From: Larix kaempferi
Lineage: Eukaryota; Streptophyta; Pinopsida; Pinales; Pinaceae
Length of the DNA: 64,000 nucleotides
Reading direction: 5' to 3'
Assembly (NCBI GenBank): GCA_027924585.1
Contig: BSBM01000307.1
Location: 15,795,501-15,859,500, forward strand
Below the pieces are notes generated by a model. That model was given only the letters and a program-made list of their open reading frames with translations. It had not been told where the DNA came from and made no database searches. Positions within the stretch are counted from its first letter, which is position 1. Each line of letters begins with the position of its first letter. The translations under genes and the position numbers were made by a program. Positions 12,605-25,232 of the stretch are shown piece by piece.

Positions 12605-12910
12605 ATGATGGCTACTCTAGTTGAGGAAATGATTTCCAACTGGAACACGGCCAAAACCTCAATCCTGGACATCAGAGCCAACCTGGTGCATTTGGACAAA
12701 AAACTGGTAAGCTTGGACTCCAACTTCGCAGGAGGAAAATACTCTATGGAGCATTACATCGTCTTACGTGCAGGCTCTGAGCATGTTGGTCTTGCAAAAA
12801 ACGAGGAGGCCTCTGCTGCTGGAGAGGTTACAAGGTTTGGTGTTGTCTCAGTCGCCGCTGGTGCTGAACCATCTATCAAAGATATTGTGGTCACTGAAGG
12901 GCAACCGTAG
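12605..12910 (+). pseudogene. unrecognised 101-codon frame within the retroposon
   Basis: The frame starts at ATG 12605 and has an amphipathic, coiled-coil-like N-terminal half (leucines and charged residues spaced around Leu-Val-His-Leu-Asp-Lys-Lys-Leu). An acidic, Ala/Gly-rich tail follows. A short helical start of this sort is common in retrotransposon ORF1 or gag proteins. I see no cysteine-histidine knuckle and cannot name a family. The same frame stays fairly open past the stop to about 13100. Confidence 0.25.
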
Positions 12911-13116
12911 GAAGCCACGGTCAATCCGGATGACCCTTCCCTCCTGGATACCTTCCCTGTGTCGTCCACCATCGGGCCCTGCAATACAAGCGAGTCTAAA
13001 ATTCCGACGATGGAAGCATCTCCCCCCATCGCAAAGCGGAGCCTATGTCTCCTAAGCTCCCTTGTCACATCCCCTCCCATCAATCCAACGCAAGGAAGGG
13101 AACATGACTACACTTC

Positions 13117-14449
13117 TGGGGATTTTACATAACTCAGCCCATTTCATTAGATTCATATGAATAAAACAAATGTGTGTATATGCAAATCAAGAAAACATGC
13201 ACAGTGGAAATAAATCATCATCCACACACATCTCATATGCATTCAGCATATCAATAACAGTCATCAATTTAAAACATTGCAGAAGTAAAACACAGAGATA
13301 GAAAAATACATATCTTCATTGTGAAATTGTCCCAAGCAACTAGCTATGTAATTGCAATATTCCACCCAACCATAGGTCTTTGCCCAGCCTGTATTCTTTC
13401 AGCACTCAGAGACCACCCCCGAGTTGGGCATGATTTCTATAAGGAAAAGGGGACACTCAAGCTCATACACACCCAAATAACATTGCATCTAAGCCAAGCC
13501 AGTCCACAGCTAAGTTTATCAGGCTAAATCTGAACCCTCTTCATTTATGGATGCTTGCACTCAAGCTCAAGCCAAAACAATGGATACCCATAAATCATAC
13601 CCCCAACATACTCTTTCCTCACACAGCAAGCACAATAGTTGGGCATGGATAAACAAATTTACAAAGGGGATTTTCCAAAACAGGGTTCCCATTGGCTCAC
13701 CCAAAACGAACTGTGGGAAGGGGAATTCGACCCCAGGGAGCAAACCCGATTTCTCCCACTGGTTATGAGCATTTCAAATGGCCAAAATGACCTTAGTGAA
13801 ACCCCAAATCGAGCTCCCTTTCTCCCATCAGCTCTGCAACACCCGAAACGCCTTCTTCCCAGCTAGAAAACAAGGGAAAACCATAAAAACATGGAGGGAA
13901 AACAGCCAGGTAGCTCCAAAAACGTGAGAGAGGAAAAACTGGTTGATGGGTAATGGCTTGGGGAGCAATTATGTGGCTCCTTTCTTGCCCAAGAAGTCAA
14001 ACACAATTTTCCATAAGGGTGGCTTGCCCATACCCAAATTTGGACAGCCATACCTCTCCATTCCCCAAGGCATTAACTATTTCAACCAAATCTTGGGAGA
14101 AATGAATGATTGGGTACAAAAGTCAACATGAGTAGTTGAATGTTTATGGGTTCTCTCATTGACACTTGGCTTGACTTGATTGGCTCCAAGGGTTTGAATA
14201 TTTCCCTCCCAATTCCTTGTAAAGATCATGCCCCCATACTCTTGTTGCATTGCATAGCTAGTTGTGGGCATTTCATTAAAATGCATGTTTACATGATATT
14301 TGCAATTCCATTGTGCATGGCTAGCACGTAAACCATATGCATCACTAAATCGATGATGGGGCATTGGCCTTGAGCTCTTCACCACGAGTTTATAACAATA
14401 TTACATCATTTACATTTTAATGAAATGGGGTCAAAATTGGGATATTACA
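13117..14449 (-). mobile_element. solo LTR-like sequence, Ty3/gypsy type
   Basis: On the minus strand it begins TGTAATATCCCAATTTTGAC, a start typical of many plant Ty3/gypsy LTRs, and ends with ...ATCCCCA, giving TG...CA termini over 1,333 bp. No internal retroelement coding sequence is attached on either side, so a solo LTR is the simplest reading. The 5-bp flanks (acttc and tccct) do not match, so the boundaries or the solo-LTR reading are uncertain. A related, more diverged LTR-like segment ends near 18260. Confidence 0.4.
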
Positions 14450-14844
14450 TCCCTCCTCATGGCTGGGACGATGACTTCTTCGACAGCTGCCCAATTCTGG
14501 AAGAAAAAATGAGTCATCCTCATGCAGGAGCAAGCACATAGGTTGGCTTTGGTGGTTCCAAGTTCTTATTGTGATTTTCAGTATTTTTGTTTATATTGGC
14601 TTCATAGTCTGTTTTTTTGGTCTGGTTTGTTCCAAATTTTGTTATGTCAGGACTCTTACACGACTTGGTCTCCTCATACAAGTTTTTTTGTAAAGATAAT
14701 AGATTCTCTAGCATTTTTTAGCGCCTGGGGTGGCGGTTTCACCACCTTAGGCCGCCTAAGCTTGTAAATAGATATGTAATCTCTGGTTCTCTTTTTTAAA
14801 TATACAATTGCACCTTTAAAAAAAAAAACTATTAATATTGATTC

Positions 14845-15310
14845 ATATTCTCTCAGTTGATACCATTTTAAATGTGCTCTAAATTCTACTAACTAATCCA
14901 TGGTAATTCAATATCCTAACCCAAGCTACAACATAATCCTTGCATCAAGAATCCAAAAGGTACAACCACAATACTTGTTTCTTAAGATCAGATTAAACAT
15001 AATTAAAAGAAAGAGACTCCAACAAGCTAAATGTATATGTCAAGCTTTCAAACCATAATTTCCAACAAGCTAATTGTTGATTATTTTGGCAATTAAATCT
15101 ATTCAATAACAACAAATTTGATTGTATGCTAGTTCACGAAGTAACATGCCAATGCATTTAATGCTTGAAAGGAAATACAACTTCTACATGAGAAGGAGAT
15201 TCCATAATTCAGATTTATATGCAAGTTACATAAGATACGTAACTAGAATTAATAAATTGTTCACGCTGACATATTTTCACAAACACTTAGACTACAAACT
15301 CATTAAATTC
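14845..15310. other. AT-rich non-coding stretch
   Basis: No coding, RNA or terminal-repeat feature recognised. Confidence 0.3.
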
Positions 15311-15314
15311 ATTT

Positions 15315-15490
15315 AGGCATTTATACAAACACCTTGCAAACATGGAAGGCTACAACTATTGAGGCATTTTGACAAACAATTTGTTTCCATGAAGCTACAG
15401 CCATTGATGCATTTTGACAAACAATTTGCAAACATGAAACTACAACCATTGAGGCATTTGGTCAAACAGTTTGTCATAGTCAATTCTATC
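15315..15490 (+). repeat. 45-bp tandem repeat, about 3.5-4 copies
   Basis: The unit contains 'gaggcattttgacaaacaat' followed by 'catgaa.ctaca.cca'. Starts at 15361, 15406 and 15451 are exactly 45 bp apart, and a more diverged copy starts near 15315. The unit is a multiple of three, so the minus strand gives an apparent Cys-rich repeat peptide (15313-15510). With no flanking gene signals, I treat it as a non-coding minisatellite. Confidence 0.75.
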
Positions 15491-15499
15491 CTTGGGGTG

Positions 15500-18260
15500 A
15501 TTTGAACCATACCATAGTAAACAATTTACACACATAAATTTATTCGGACACTACCTTTAATTACAAGTTGACCATGAAGCTTGCATTGGCTATCAATTCA
15601 TAGATCTAGAGCATAGAACCAAGCCCACGGGCTGAAGACGTTTTCTGCAACACTGGCCAACCCGGAAAATCTGAAATTGAAAACATTATTTTTGGAATCA
15701 AAACAGGGGTTACAAGGTCTAATGGAACGGATACCCCTTGATGTTGATCTAAAACATAACAGATTCACCCAACGACCCGTTTTTTTAAAACTCAACCAAA
15801 TTGAAAACTATAAAACATATTCATACATTTTGACAAACATATGGCATGCACAACAACCACACATAAGGGAAATGGCATACACAACCACCCTAAAATATTT
15901 AAACCCATTTACACATTTTGTCAAATACAAGCATGCAAAGTAGACACTACAACCACCATAAATAAAATCCACCCATAATTAAGCTATTATGAATTAAATC
16001 TCATCAACACAATATTATGAACAATTCACATACATAGCTGAATAAAATTCGGAGCCAATAAAAGTGGAGGGTTGTTCTGAGCTTTCTCCATTCTATTCAT
16101 AACAACCACTAAGATACTCATAAAATGTAGTACTTCTCATTTAAAGATTTTTTTTTTTTACAAACAAATGGTAAACCTCCTTTTAGCTACTATTAAGAGG
16201 TGCATGTGTTACTAAATTTCTTTCAACTAAGAACATAATACTAATTTAATTAAAATGAAGATGATTAACTACAATTTAGCTCCCTTCTCATATGAAGTCT
16301 CAACTTCCAGCAAGGTAGTTTCATCCACATATTTTTCATAGAAACCATTTTGACTTGTACTCTTGTTTGACTATACCCTTCATGGTTAAAATTCATAGTA
16401 AACTTGATTCCAAATATCATGGGTTAATACTAAAGTTATGTGCATTCCAATTGATATTTTCACATTATCAAATCAACTCAATGAACAACAATATAAAAAT
16501 TACTGAAACCATCTCATTATACATGTTCAAATGTCCAACTCTAATAATTGAAAGTATGCTCCAACTCCAGTGTCTTTAATCTTGCCAACTCATTGTCGAC
16601 CAATCAATTTTCCTCACAGCCCTATCAACACCTTGAACTTTCATGGATTCAAAACTTCACAACCTAACCTCTATTGTTTCTCATATATTCTACCTTGAAA
16701 CTCCATGTTTCCCTCAAGGTATTGAGTTGTGCCCTCATACCCATCTGATGGTCCATTGGCAAGGTCTTGTCTGAAGGCCTGCACACATCACAATCTCATA
16801 TATTAACAACATCAAATAAAATTCATAATGAAAATAACTTAATCACATTTTACCCATATATGTACATGACTTCCACAATCATTTAGATATTAGCATCCAT
16901 GCTGGAAAGTAATCAATTCACTGCCAAATCATGCTCATTACAAGGTTAAGTATACATAATCATACGAATTAGTTATCATTAATCACATCATAATTCATCA
17001 TTAAATCCACTCAATCATGACCAACCCTGGGTCCATATGTCACAGTCATAGTTCATCATCCATCTTATACACCTATGTCATAAGTCATATTCAGAAAGGG
17101 AAACATCCATATAACATGTACATAAGCAAAATCAGTTTGATACACATAATCAAAGATACAACCACACACACACGCACACACATATATATAATCACTCGCT
17201 AGTCATATGAGCTAAACTAGGTCTGCAACATATAGGCCTATACACAAATCTAACACATATAACTCATATATTGATTCATCAGAAGCACCCCTTTTGGGTG
17301 TCCTACGCAAGACCATCCAAAATGGGACACTACATACATTTCATGCTTGTACCAAGCAAAACTGATTTTCTCAAGCACTTACAGCTTTATATGTGTGCAT
17401 TCGGTGATTAACAGTCTTTTAGTCACAACTCCTAGTTAGGATAGGTTTCCTTTTTGGGTCTGCATTTAGAATAGAAGCATATTGCATCCTGCGTAGCATC
17501 CCCAACCTACAACAAAAGATATTAACACTTTTTAGACCATAATCCAAATGGGTTCCCTATTCCAAACAGTGTGAGGTCTAATTGGGTCCTTACAAGGGTG
17601 AATCCCTTGTTGTTGACACTAGGGGATTCTTTCCTATCAACATTTGGTTATTGGAAAATGGAGACAACATCATGAAAACTCTACGTAGTGTAAAAATATA
17701 CATGGAGAATGAGTAATAGACTCTAAAGGAGATGAAAGGATGAGTGAAAAGACCACTGACGTCATTTCGGACCATAGAAGGAAGGACTCTTATAATTGTC
17801 ATAGAAGTATATTTATCCCATGCTTCCATAACTACATGAGAATACATTTCCCATCAACCTCACACATGCATCCAATGACGAGGTTTAATAAGTCAAAAGG
17901 AAGTAATTGGATCATTCAATACATGTGGCAACAAATGGATGAGTTCTAAGGCTACCGCTTGGAAAAAGAGGATTTAATCTCCCATAGGCCACCTTTCCTC
18001 TTCCCCTTTAGTGGAATCATAGGCTTCTAGTGCTCTTTACACAACCATCTTAGACCATTTTATTATTTTCTAACATAATATTTACATAGCTTTTGAATCA
18101 TCATGACAAGCCAATAGAAATACTTACATTATACATAGCTAGTCATTCACTAGTTAGGCCTTGGCCTTGAGCCCCACACTAGGAACCCATACTAGCATGT
18201 TTACATCATTTACATAATTTGATTTAATACATTCTATGGATCAAAACTAGGGTATTAAAA
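15500..18260 (-). repeat. decayed LTR-type repeat DNA
   Basis: No coding domain was recognised. The right end, read on the minus strand, has 'taccctagttttgatcc' near 18250, then 'tgtaaatgatgtaa' and 'ctcaaggccaaggcc'. These phrases are shared with the start of the gypsy-type LTR at 13117-14449, so this is probably a diverged member of that family. Its inner boundary is not resolved. CA-rich and TA-rich microsatellite runs occur near 17160-17190. Confidence 0.3.
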
Positions 18261-18756
18261 AATAGGGCATCAATCTGTCGATTTATTATCATACTGAAAC
18301 TATCCAATTCAAAATGTAACTCAATTTGAATTAACCATTCATTACAAAACCTACTTATATCAATTATGGAGTTCAACTATTTTATCCAAAAACTAGAAAG
18401 TGTAGCTATGATCGAAAATAAGAATTTTTGAACCAGGTACATGTTCTTAAGTGTTAGACAAATGGTTGTTTAAAGTAGGCTCATAATGTTTTGGTTATGG
18501 TGCTACTTCAAATGTTACAAATGAAGACAAATATACATTAAGCAATGGCTTAGCTCTAATAAGGAATGCGTTCAAATAATGCATGAGGTGTAGCTCTAAT
18601 AAGGAATGTGTTCAAATAATGCATGAGGTGTAATAGGTGAATGCTATAAATCTAATTTGAAAGGTCAATTTGAATAAAATTTGCTTGCATGGTAGGGTTT
18701 TAAAGAGAAAGTATGTATTTATAGCCCCATCGAAATTATTTTATTGGACCAAGTTT

Positions 18757-18986
18757 TTTTTTTTTTTTTTTTTGTAACTAGGGGAATTGGCAACTGGAGA
18801 CTGGGCTGGTACTCGCATGACACGGGGTCCAGGGATCCAATCCCGCTACCACTATACCCCTAGGTTCCCCACACATCCCGCAAGCATGGGACACGGGTAA
18901 AGCCGGGTGTGATTTGAACTCGTGACCTCCATTTCCAACTATGACTTCATAACAATTGAACCACCAATGAGCCACACCCGTGCGGG
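18757..18986 (-). mobile_element. tRNA-derived SINE with 15-bp target-site duplications
   Basis: The insertion is flanked by perfect direct repeats 'tattggaccaagttt' at 18742-18756 and 18987-19001. It ends on the minus strand in a poly(A) run (the T run at 18757-18773). At its 5' end are pol III promoter boxes: an A box 'tggctcattgg' (18974-18964) and a B box 'gagttcaaatc' (18921-18911), spaced as in a tRNA. The body is about 230 bp, typical of plant SINEs. The intact duplications suggest a fairly recent insertion. The family name was not established. Confidence 0.85.
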
Positions 18987-19001
18987 TATTGGACCAAGTT
19001 T

Positions 19002-19991
19002 AAATGCTCCCAATCATTGATTATTATTTTCCCCACTTATTAATTTCACCTAGGATCAATACATTTCAAATGGGAAAAAATAGTCAATGAAGGACCTGAT
19101 TTAATGATTGAGACCCGTCTACATGATATTTTGTTTCGAAGGCCCCCACGAGAAATAGATCGAAGTATATCACTCAATTAGGTTGGATCGTTCCTTTGGG
19201 AATCAAGAATGATCATGGAATCGAGATAGAAGTTGAAAACCATGAGAAGAGTGGAGGCTCAATTTACAAGTCAAGTCGATTAATGAATCATGACATGATA
19301 AACTAGCTTTGAGGTCATTTCAACAAATTGAATCTTTGAAAGAAATGCAATAACTACTTAACAAGGTGGTGATGTTTTCCATATCAAGAGATATTTTGAT
19401 AATAAAGAAAGTAGATGATATTGCTCTCGATCAACAGATTTCGGTCGATTGTCAAAGAATTTAATCCATCTAAGAGAAGAATCAATTGACTCTTATGCAT
19501 GATACTTTAGATGGAAAATGAAATTCATCTATCTCTAGATATGACAACATCACGAATAGTATGTGGAAAGGGCGATAGGCTCTTATCGATTTACGTTTCA
19601 ATCTCCATGTTAGTGACTTAATTGATTCACTTATTATTTCGATTAGGAGAATGAAGTCCCATGATTTCTAGATATAATATTATTACAAGTAGCATGTGGA
19701 AGGGTCAGTGGACTCTTCTTCATTTACATGCTTATGATCAAAGTTTAAGTGACCTAACTAGTTCCTTTATTTAACGTGAATATGAAAACAAGAGCCATGA
19801 TGTGGCAATGTCCCCGACATTGCCATCTGCTCCTGTGAAAGAAAGAAAGAGCAATTGCTTTAGCAAGACATGTTAAGTAAGATTAAGATAAAATTTCAAT
19901 TTTTACTTCTAATTAAACTTTAACATGTGCTAATTTGTGGTTTTAGGCGAGAGAGTCATAATGCTCAAATACATCTTGGATTTAAAGTGGA
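19002..19991. other. non-coding repeat-like stretch
   Basis: No coding feature. Phrases such as 'tctagatat.aca.cat.acgaatagtatgtggaaag' recur within the stretch and in diverged form near 57400-57460, so it probably belongs to a dispersed repeat. Confidence 0.3.
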
Positions 19992-21030
19992 TAGTGATTG
20001 TTGGATTTTTGAACAACCAAGATTCCAACAACAAACATTTGCTTACACATTTTGGTTCGATGCTATAAAATGCTATGAACTTAAAATAGTTGTATGTCAA
20101 AGAAATCAAACATTCATTTCAATCTTAAGTAGAATTAGAACATGCTTTCAAATACCGGATGACATAGATTACTTAAACCAACATTGCTACAAACAACCAC
20201 CAATAGATGCAATGTTTCCTTATCTTTTCCATAGTAATAAGGATGTTCAAGAACATAACTCAAAAATGTTATCAGCTATGCAAATAGAAACATTTACACT
20301 TGTAGCACATGATAGCAAAATTGATTCAATTGAAAAAAATGACCATAGACACAAGACATTGCGACTTATGTCTATGATAGTTGTAAAAAAGGATATGCTT
20401 ATTGAACTAGTTCGAGGCAACTACTTAACTGAGGATGGGTTGGTTAATGGGCTAGAAGGTGTGTTTAAACACTATACACAAAGAAACCATGATATTGTTT
20501 GGATTGAGTTTGCAGATGCAAAACTTGGAGACAAAGAACGTGCAAATATGCAACATCTTTATACACCTGCTGTAAAGTCCAATTGGACACCAATCAAAAG
20601 AATTGTGATACAAAGAACGCTGGAAAATAAAATGAATGTTATGCGAACACAATTCCCAATTCAGTTAGCATGTGCAAGGACAATCCATAGAGCACAAGGA
20701 TTGACAATGAACAAATTTGCATTTGACCCAAAAGGAATTAAGAGACATGGCCTTGTTTACACTATGCTCTCACGTGTTAGAGATATTGATTGTCTTTATC
20801 TTTTAAATAAGTTAGAACAAAGAAATTTTAAAACTTGTCCAAAAGTCACTGCTGAAATAGATAGATTAAAAACATATGCAAGTTTGGAATTTGAATATGG
20901 TCTGCATTGAATGCCAACTGCTAAGCAATTACTCATTGTATCATTGAACACATGCAGCTTGCTTTTGCATTATGACGATGTTCTAAATGATCATGAATCT
21001 ATGCAGGCAGACATTCTATGTTTGCAAGAC
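19992..21030 (+). pseudogene. truncated Helentron helicase C-terminus plus start of endonuclease
   Basis: Homology to the element at 27.8-41.1 kb starts abruptly at 19992 (Asp-Cys-Trp-Ile-Phe-Glu) and runs in frame to 20910. It covers PIF1-helicase motif IV (Val-Cys-Gln-Arg-Asn-Gln), the Ala-Arg-Thr-Ile-His-Arg-Ala-Gln-Gly motif and motif VI (Leu-Ser-Arg-Val-Arg-Asp). A TGA at 20908-20910 stops the frame where the other copy reads through. The frame then continues for about 40 codons into the endonuclease domain (Ser-Leu-Asn, and Leu-Cys-Leu-Gln before the catalytic Glu) and breaks off at 21030 against repeat A. By eye about nine residues in ten match the second copy. Unlike that copy it has no 2-nt deletion before motif VI. 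The Walker A and Rep regions are absent, so it cannot be autonomous. Confidence 0.85.
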
Positions 21031-22798
21031 ATTTTGTGTGAGAGAGAGTGATAAACAAACTGTATCAAGATTTAGCAAGATTGGGGTGTAACTGGATGGT
21101 GACTTTATTGAGTCCACTTGACTTTTTATAGCTTGTTTCTTCATCAAATACCTTAATGGGAGCGTTATGGTGTCCCTGATTAGGAGACTGTAGAATCATT
21201 TTTTTTCTTGTTGAATTTGAAACATTTGGGCTAATCATGTCCTTGTTTATTACAATATTTACAAAAGTTAGTAGAAGAGGGAGAAAAGAAGAAGAAGATC
21301 GTGAGAAACAAGATGACTTTGTACTAGTAGGAGGTGTAGGTTTTGAAGGTGTAGATATGGAAACAATTGAGGAGGATGACTGGTGTTGAATTCTACAATA
21401 ATCTTAAAACTTATCTTCAATCAATTGTGCTTGATTGTACACAATGTAAAGAATGGTGATTTTCAGGTATGTCAGCTCTTGCTACAAACATTTTTGCAAT
21501 CCACTTCTAAGTTTGAGAATAAGATTATCAAAGGCATTAGTGATATTGAGAAGAATGCATAACTAATTAAATTGATGGAAGTACTCCTATGCAGGAATGT
21601 TGAATGCTTGACTTAGGTGAAGCCATTTAATATTCATATCGTATTTATAGAATGAAGAACTGAAAGAGAGATAAAGGGATTGTATAAGCGCGGTCGAAAT
21701 GGTGATTGAGTTTTGATTGACAACATGCTTGGAGAGCCTTGTGAGTTTCATTTTAATGGACATAACCTTTTCAAGATCAGGAAACAGACTATAGTTGAAT
21801 CAAGTGTCTATGTCAAGTATCCAACTTTGGAGCATTTCCGAATCATGGGATCCATCATAAATGATAACCTTGCATTTTTAAGATTGAGGAGATAGATTGC
21901 TGATAAAAATATTATTAATATTTTATGCAAACAAAGCAATGATGCTGGCAACTTCCACCACTCTTTTGTATAACATCATTATTTCCATGGATCTTATAGT
22001 ATCCATCATTGATACCCAAGGGATATGGTCACTAATGCAATTATTAGCAACTTGATTTCTTCGAAAATGTATTAAAAATTCCAAAACAAGGTTCAAATAT
22101 CTATGAATCTCTATTAAATAAAAGGTTGAGAGTCTTGTAAACAAAGTTGAAGACTCAAGAAAATCTTCAAATATCAAGGAATATCACGATCAACTACTTA
22201 AAAAGTCGAGAGATTGTTGAGCAATGCATAACAAGAAAAAATGATTAGTGTATAGTGTCAATGAAGCCACAATGAAACCCTAGAAAATGAGCGTATATAA
22301 AAAAAATCTATTCAACATTGTCTCATCAACATCCAAAATCACTATGTGTTCATCTCACAGAGTCAACTTCAATGATACAAGTAAATCCCTCTTAGAAGCA
22401 TCGCTTTCAAATTTTCGATCATGTCCAAATGAAGAAGAGTGTTAGATAACTCCAATTAAAAAAGAAAAAAAAGCAATTAATGCTAGTGCTCTGGCCTAAC
22501 CCTCTTAATAGATAGGTTGTTATGTATTGAGACCATCTATGTTAAATCATGTCAATAAGGTAGATTTAGTCTGAAAGCAATATTTGTAAAAATGCTTAGT
22601 AGAAGGTTGCAGCTATTAGAAAGTCTCTATAGTGTGAAAGCTATATTTGTAAAAAGATTTACTAGAAGGTCCACCTACTAGAAAGTTTCTTCACTAAGAA
22701 TGCTTGTTAGAAGGTTCAGCCCACTAAAATGTTCCTTCACTAAAAACTATATATAGAAGTAGAAGCAATGAAACAAGATGTCTTGTGAAGTATTTTGT
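21031..22798 (+). repeat. repeat A, copy 1 (decayed retroelement 3' end)
   Basis: This 1.77-kb block is repeated at 43068-46015, at roughly nine bases in ten by eye, in the same orientation. It contains a heavily mutated coding-like region (about 21400-21900, several stops, no recognised domain). A possible LTR start then follows (TGTTAGATAAC near 22439, after a purine-rich 'gaagaagag') with a TATA-like 'actatatataga' near 22747. The left edge abuts the truncated Helentron fragment and the right edge ends inside the LTR-like part. I read it as a truncated LTR-retrotransposon 3' end. Confidence 0.6.
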
Positions 22799-24740
22799 GC
22801 TTGTAAAAACAGTTACCATGAGTCGTTTGGCAAAAGCAATGGGAAATAATGATCCAAACACAAAATATTCAGTAGCTTGACTAACTAATTTGAACAGAAG
22901 AGATGGAGATTAACCATGATCATAAAATCAATTTAGACTGTAAACTTGTCTCATCCTCATGCAATCTAAACTCAATGGCGATTAAGCTCCATTCAATACA
23001 CTTGTCTCATTTTCTCAAAATCTAAAATCTGTGGAGACCACTTTCCATCCTGAATCAAAAGTGAAAAGAATTATACCAATAATTATCTAAAACCTATGGA
23101 TGTAAAAATACACTACATTCAATATACAAGATACAAGTCTAAAATCCTGAGTGGAGCCCATTTTTTCTTTAGTCACTGTAAAACTCAAGGACAACGTTAC
23201 TAAGGTATAGTCTGAGTTAATGATAATCACTATAAATTATCTTTATAAACTCTAGTCTAGTAAAATTGAAACTAAATCAGACTTAGACATGTAATTTTAA
23301 ATATTTGAAAGATGTATAAACAGATTGATGGGTACAAATGAGTTATTACTATATATCCCTGGAACGTAACAACCATCTAGAAATGAAATTAATTTTCTAC
23401 GTAAATTTTACTGATGGCAAAAAAAATTCAAACTTATTTATGGAATTCCTTTATCATGCAAGTAGTAAATCATCATATTGAGATTGAAAAGAAATTGGGA
23501 ACTTAACCGTCAAGAGTATTAAAACTGCAGACTTATCAAGATTGAAAACGAATTGGGAACGTAAGCATCAATACTATTAAAATTGCCCAGCATCATGATT
23601 TATTTGTTTAAATGGAAAAACAAAAGAAGAAAGCTAGCAGTCAACAAGAAACTTGAGATACACAACGTTTCATAGTAACTTCAACATGGTAATAAGTGAC
23701 CAGCGATCAGTGTCTATAATTAGTTATACAAAAAACAGTAGTAAGTAAACCAGCACAGATTTGATTGTCATCAAATCTGATCATTGAGCCCTGCCATATA
23801 CAAAAACAGGAGAAAGCTGTTAGTCCAATTGCAGTGCTATATTTGTTAAATCAGACAGCCAAAATAGAATCAATTTTTGCGTTGGTTGCTAAACAAATTC
23901 TAAAATTACAGCCAAAATTATGTGTCGACTAGTTGAAAGGGATGCAAGCTGAAGTAGAATAAGCAAATAATCTTTTATATCCTGAATATTAAACACGAGA
24001 GTTAAACAAAATTGTAAGAGATGCACCAGATAAGAATTCATTAAATTTAATGAGACAAGTAGAATTGTAAAATTTAAATGCTTATTTCCATGAATGTGCC
24101 TCCAAATATACAAGTAATGGATGAGCCATAAATAAAATACATTGAGATGCATAAAAATGCAAAAAAAACTAATTGAGAATTCAATCAAGAAGATGAAAAC
24201 AGAGTCCATTGGATTATAACCATGTAATTTCTAAGGAGAAAAACATAAAAATATGGTACTAATGAATAGTCCTAGACATAAGCATCACTGGAAACATTGA
24301 AAAAAAGGTCACCCCAATACTCAATGTCGCTGCCAGGTTAGGCATATTATAGTTTATGTCGACTATTTACATTGGTTAGTACCCATTGACAACAGTGGTG
24401 TCTCCAGGGGTTTCCCATGCATGGTTACATGGAAAAAAAAACTCATGTACAGCACATTATAAGTTTTAAAGGAGAAGGACATGACAAAGAAAATGATTGA
24501 GTTGTTAAACCATTAGTTGGGAATGGTTGGAGATTGCAATGATATGGAAAATTGAAAGACAGATCTAGATTTTGAGAATGATGAGATTCAACCTTCTGAA
24601 TAACCCAATGTAGATTATGTGTATCAATTGTAGATGTCCAAAAGACAGGTATATGCAGAAATGAATATGAATATTATCAGTATCTTCATAACCATGAAAC
24701 CAATATATTTGTAGTTTAAAACAAAAAGGGGCCAAATTGT
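22799..24740. other. AT-rich non-coding stretch
   Basis: No recognisable gene or element. The 106-codon hydrophobic minus-strand frame at 23889-24209 reads as chance in AT-rich DNA: its Phe/Leu/Ile excess matches base composition and it shows no motif. A phrase with 'attgaaaa.gaa.ttgggaac' occurs twice around 23490-23560. Confidence 0.3.
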
Positions 24741-24951
24741 CCTAGTGTTATGTGATGGCAGGTTGCATCGAGGTTACAAAGGCGGGGTTTCATACCGACA
24801 TCAAATTGAGACTTCAATTTTTGTTTCTGGTAGGTTTGGTTACAGTGAATCATACACTTAAACTGTTCTTTACTTACTTACCTATTGATTCATAAAATTT
24901 TTCGTGGTTTAACTTATGTCTTGTACGTGATGGCAGGTTGCATTGAGGTGT

Positions 24952-25194
24952 TCAAACTGCGTACAAGCACGTGCTCCTCCTCGTGTTTGCTGTATGTTTT
25001 CTACGTTTGTTAGAAATGAACTCAAGAGTGAAAAAGACCCTTAAGTTCTGAGGATCCCACACCAGTTGGTAGCTGCGGTCCAACCTGTCCAATTGACAAT
25101 AGTTCTGTAGCCTCTGAATCTGATTATTTCTCCTTGCTCGATTGGGTCGTGCAAATAAGTGGTGGTGTAGAGTAGTTAGAAAATGAAAGCTCAT
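24952..25194 (-). other. conserved short open frame next to the KAS I fragment (copy R1)
   Basis: An 80-codon frame starts Met-Ser-Phe, followed by Phe-Leu-Thr-Thr-Leu-His-His. Frames starting the same way lie at 54445-54744 and 55182-55439, each directly downstream of a KAS I fragment. All three stay open for over 80 codons, with scattered substitutions among them. The frame is basic and Gln/Asn-rich and belongs to no family I recognise. It could be another captured exon or chance retention. Confidence 0.3.
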
Positions 25195-25232
25195 AATAAG
25201 TGCTGTCTTATTATATACGTGGTAATAAAAAG

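Larger units (their letters stand above)
11994..14829 (+). mobile_element. poly(A)-ended non-LTR retroposon (LINE-like), interrupted by an LTR
   Basis: The block is flanked by a 15-bp direct repeat, 'tattaatatcgattc' at 11979-11993 and the same with one change at 14830-14844. It ends in a run of about 11 A before the right copy. These are hallmarks of target-primed retroposition. The 5' part (12.0-13.1 kb) is GC-rich with open frames (12117-12578 and 12605-12910) that could be a decayed ORF1, but no zinc knuckle or RNA-binding motif is seen. No endonuclease or reverse transcriptase motif exists in the block, so the copy is internally deleted or non-autonomous. The LTR at 13117-14449 interrupts it. 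Confidence 0.45.

Noticed and set aside
23889-24209. 106-codon hydrophobic frame resembling a multi-pass membrane protein
   Set aside because: Amino-acid bias follows AT-rich composition. No motif, splice signal or homology was recognised.
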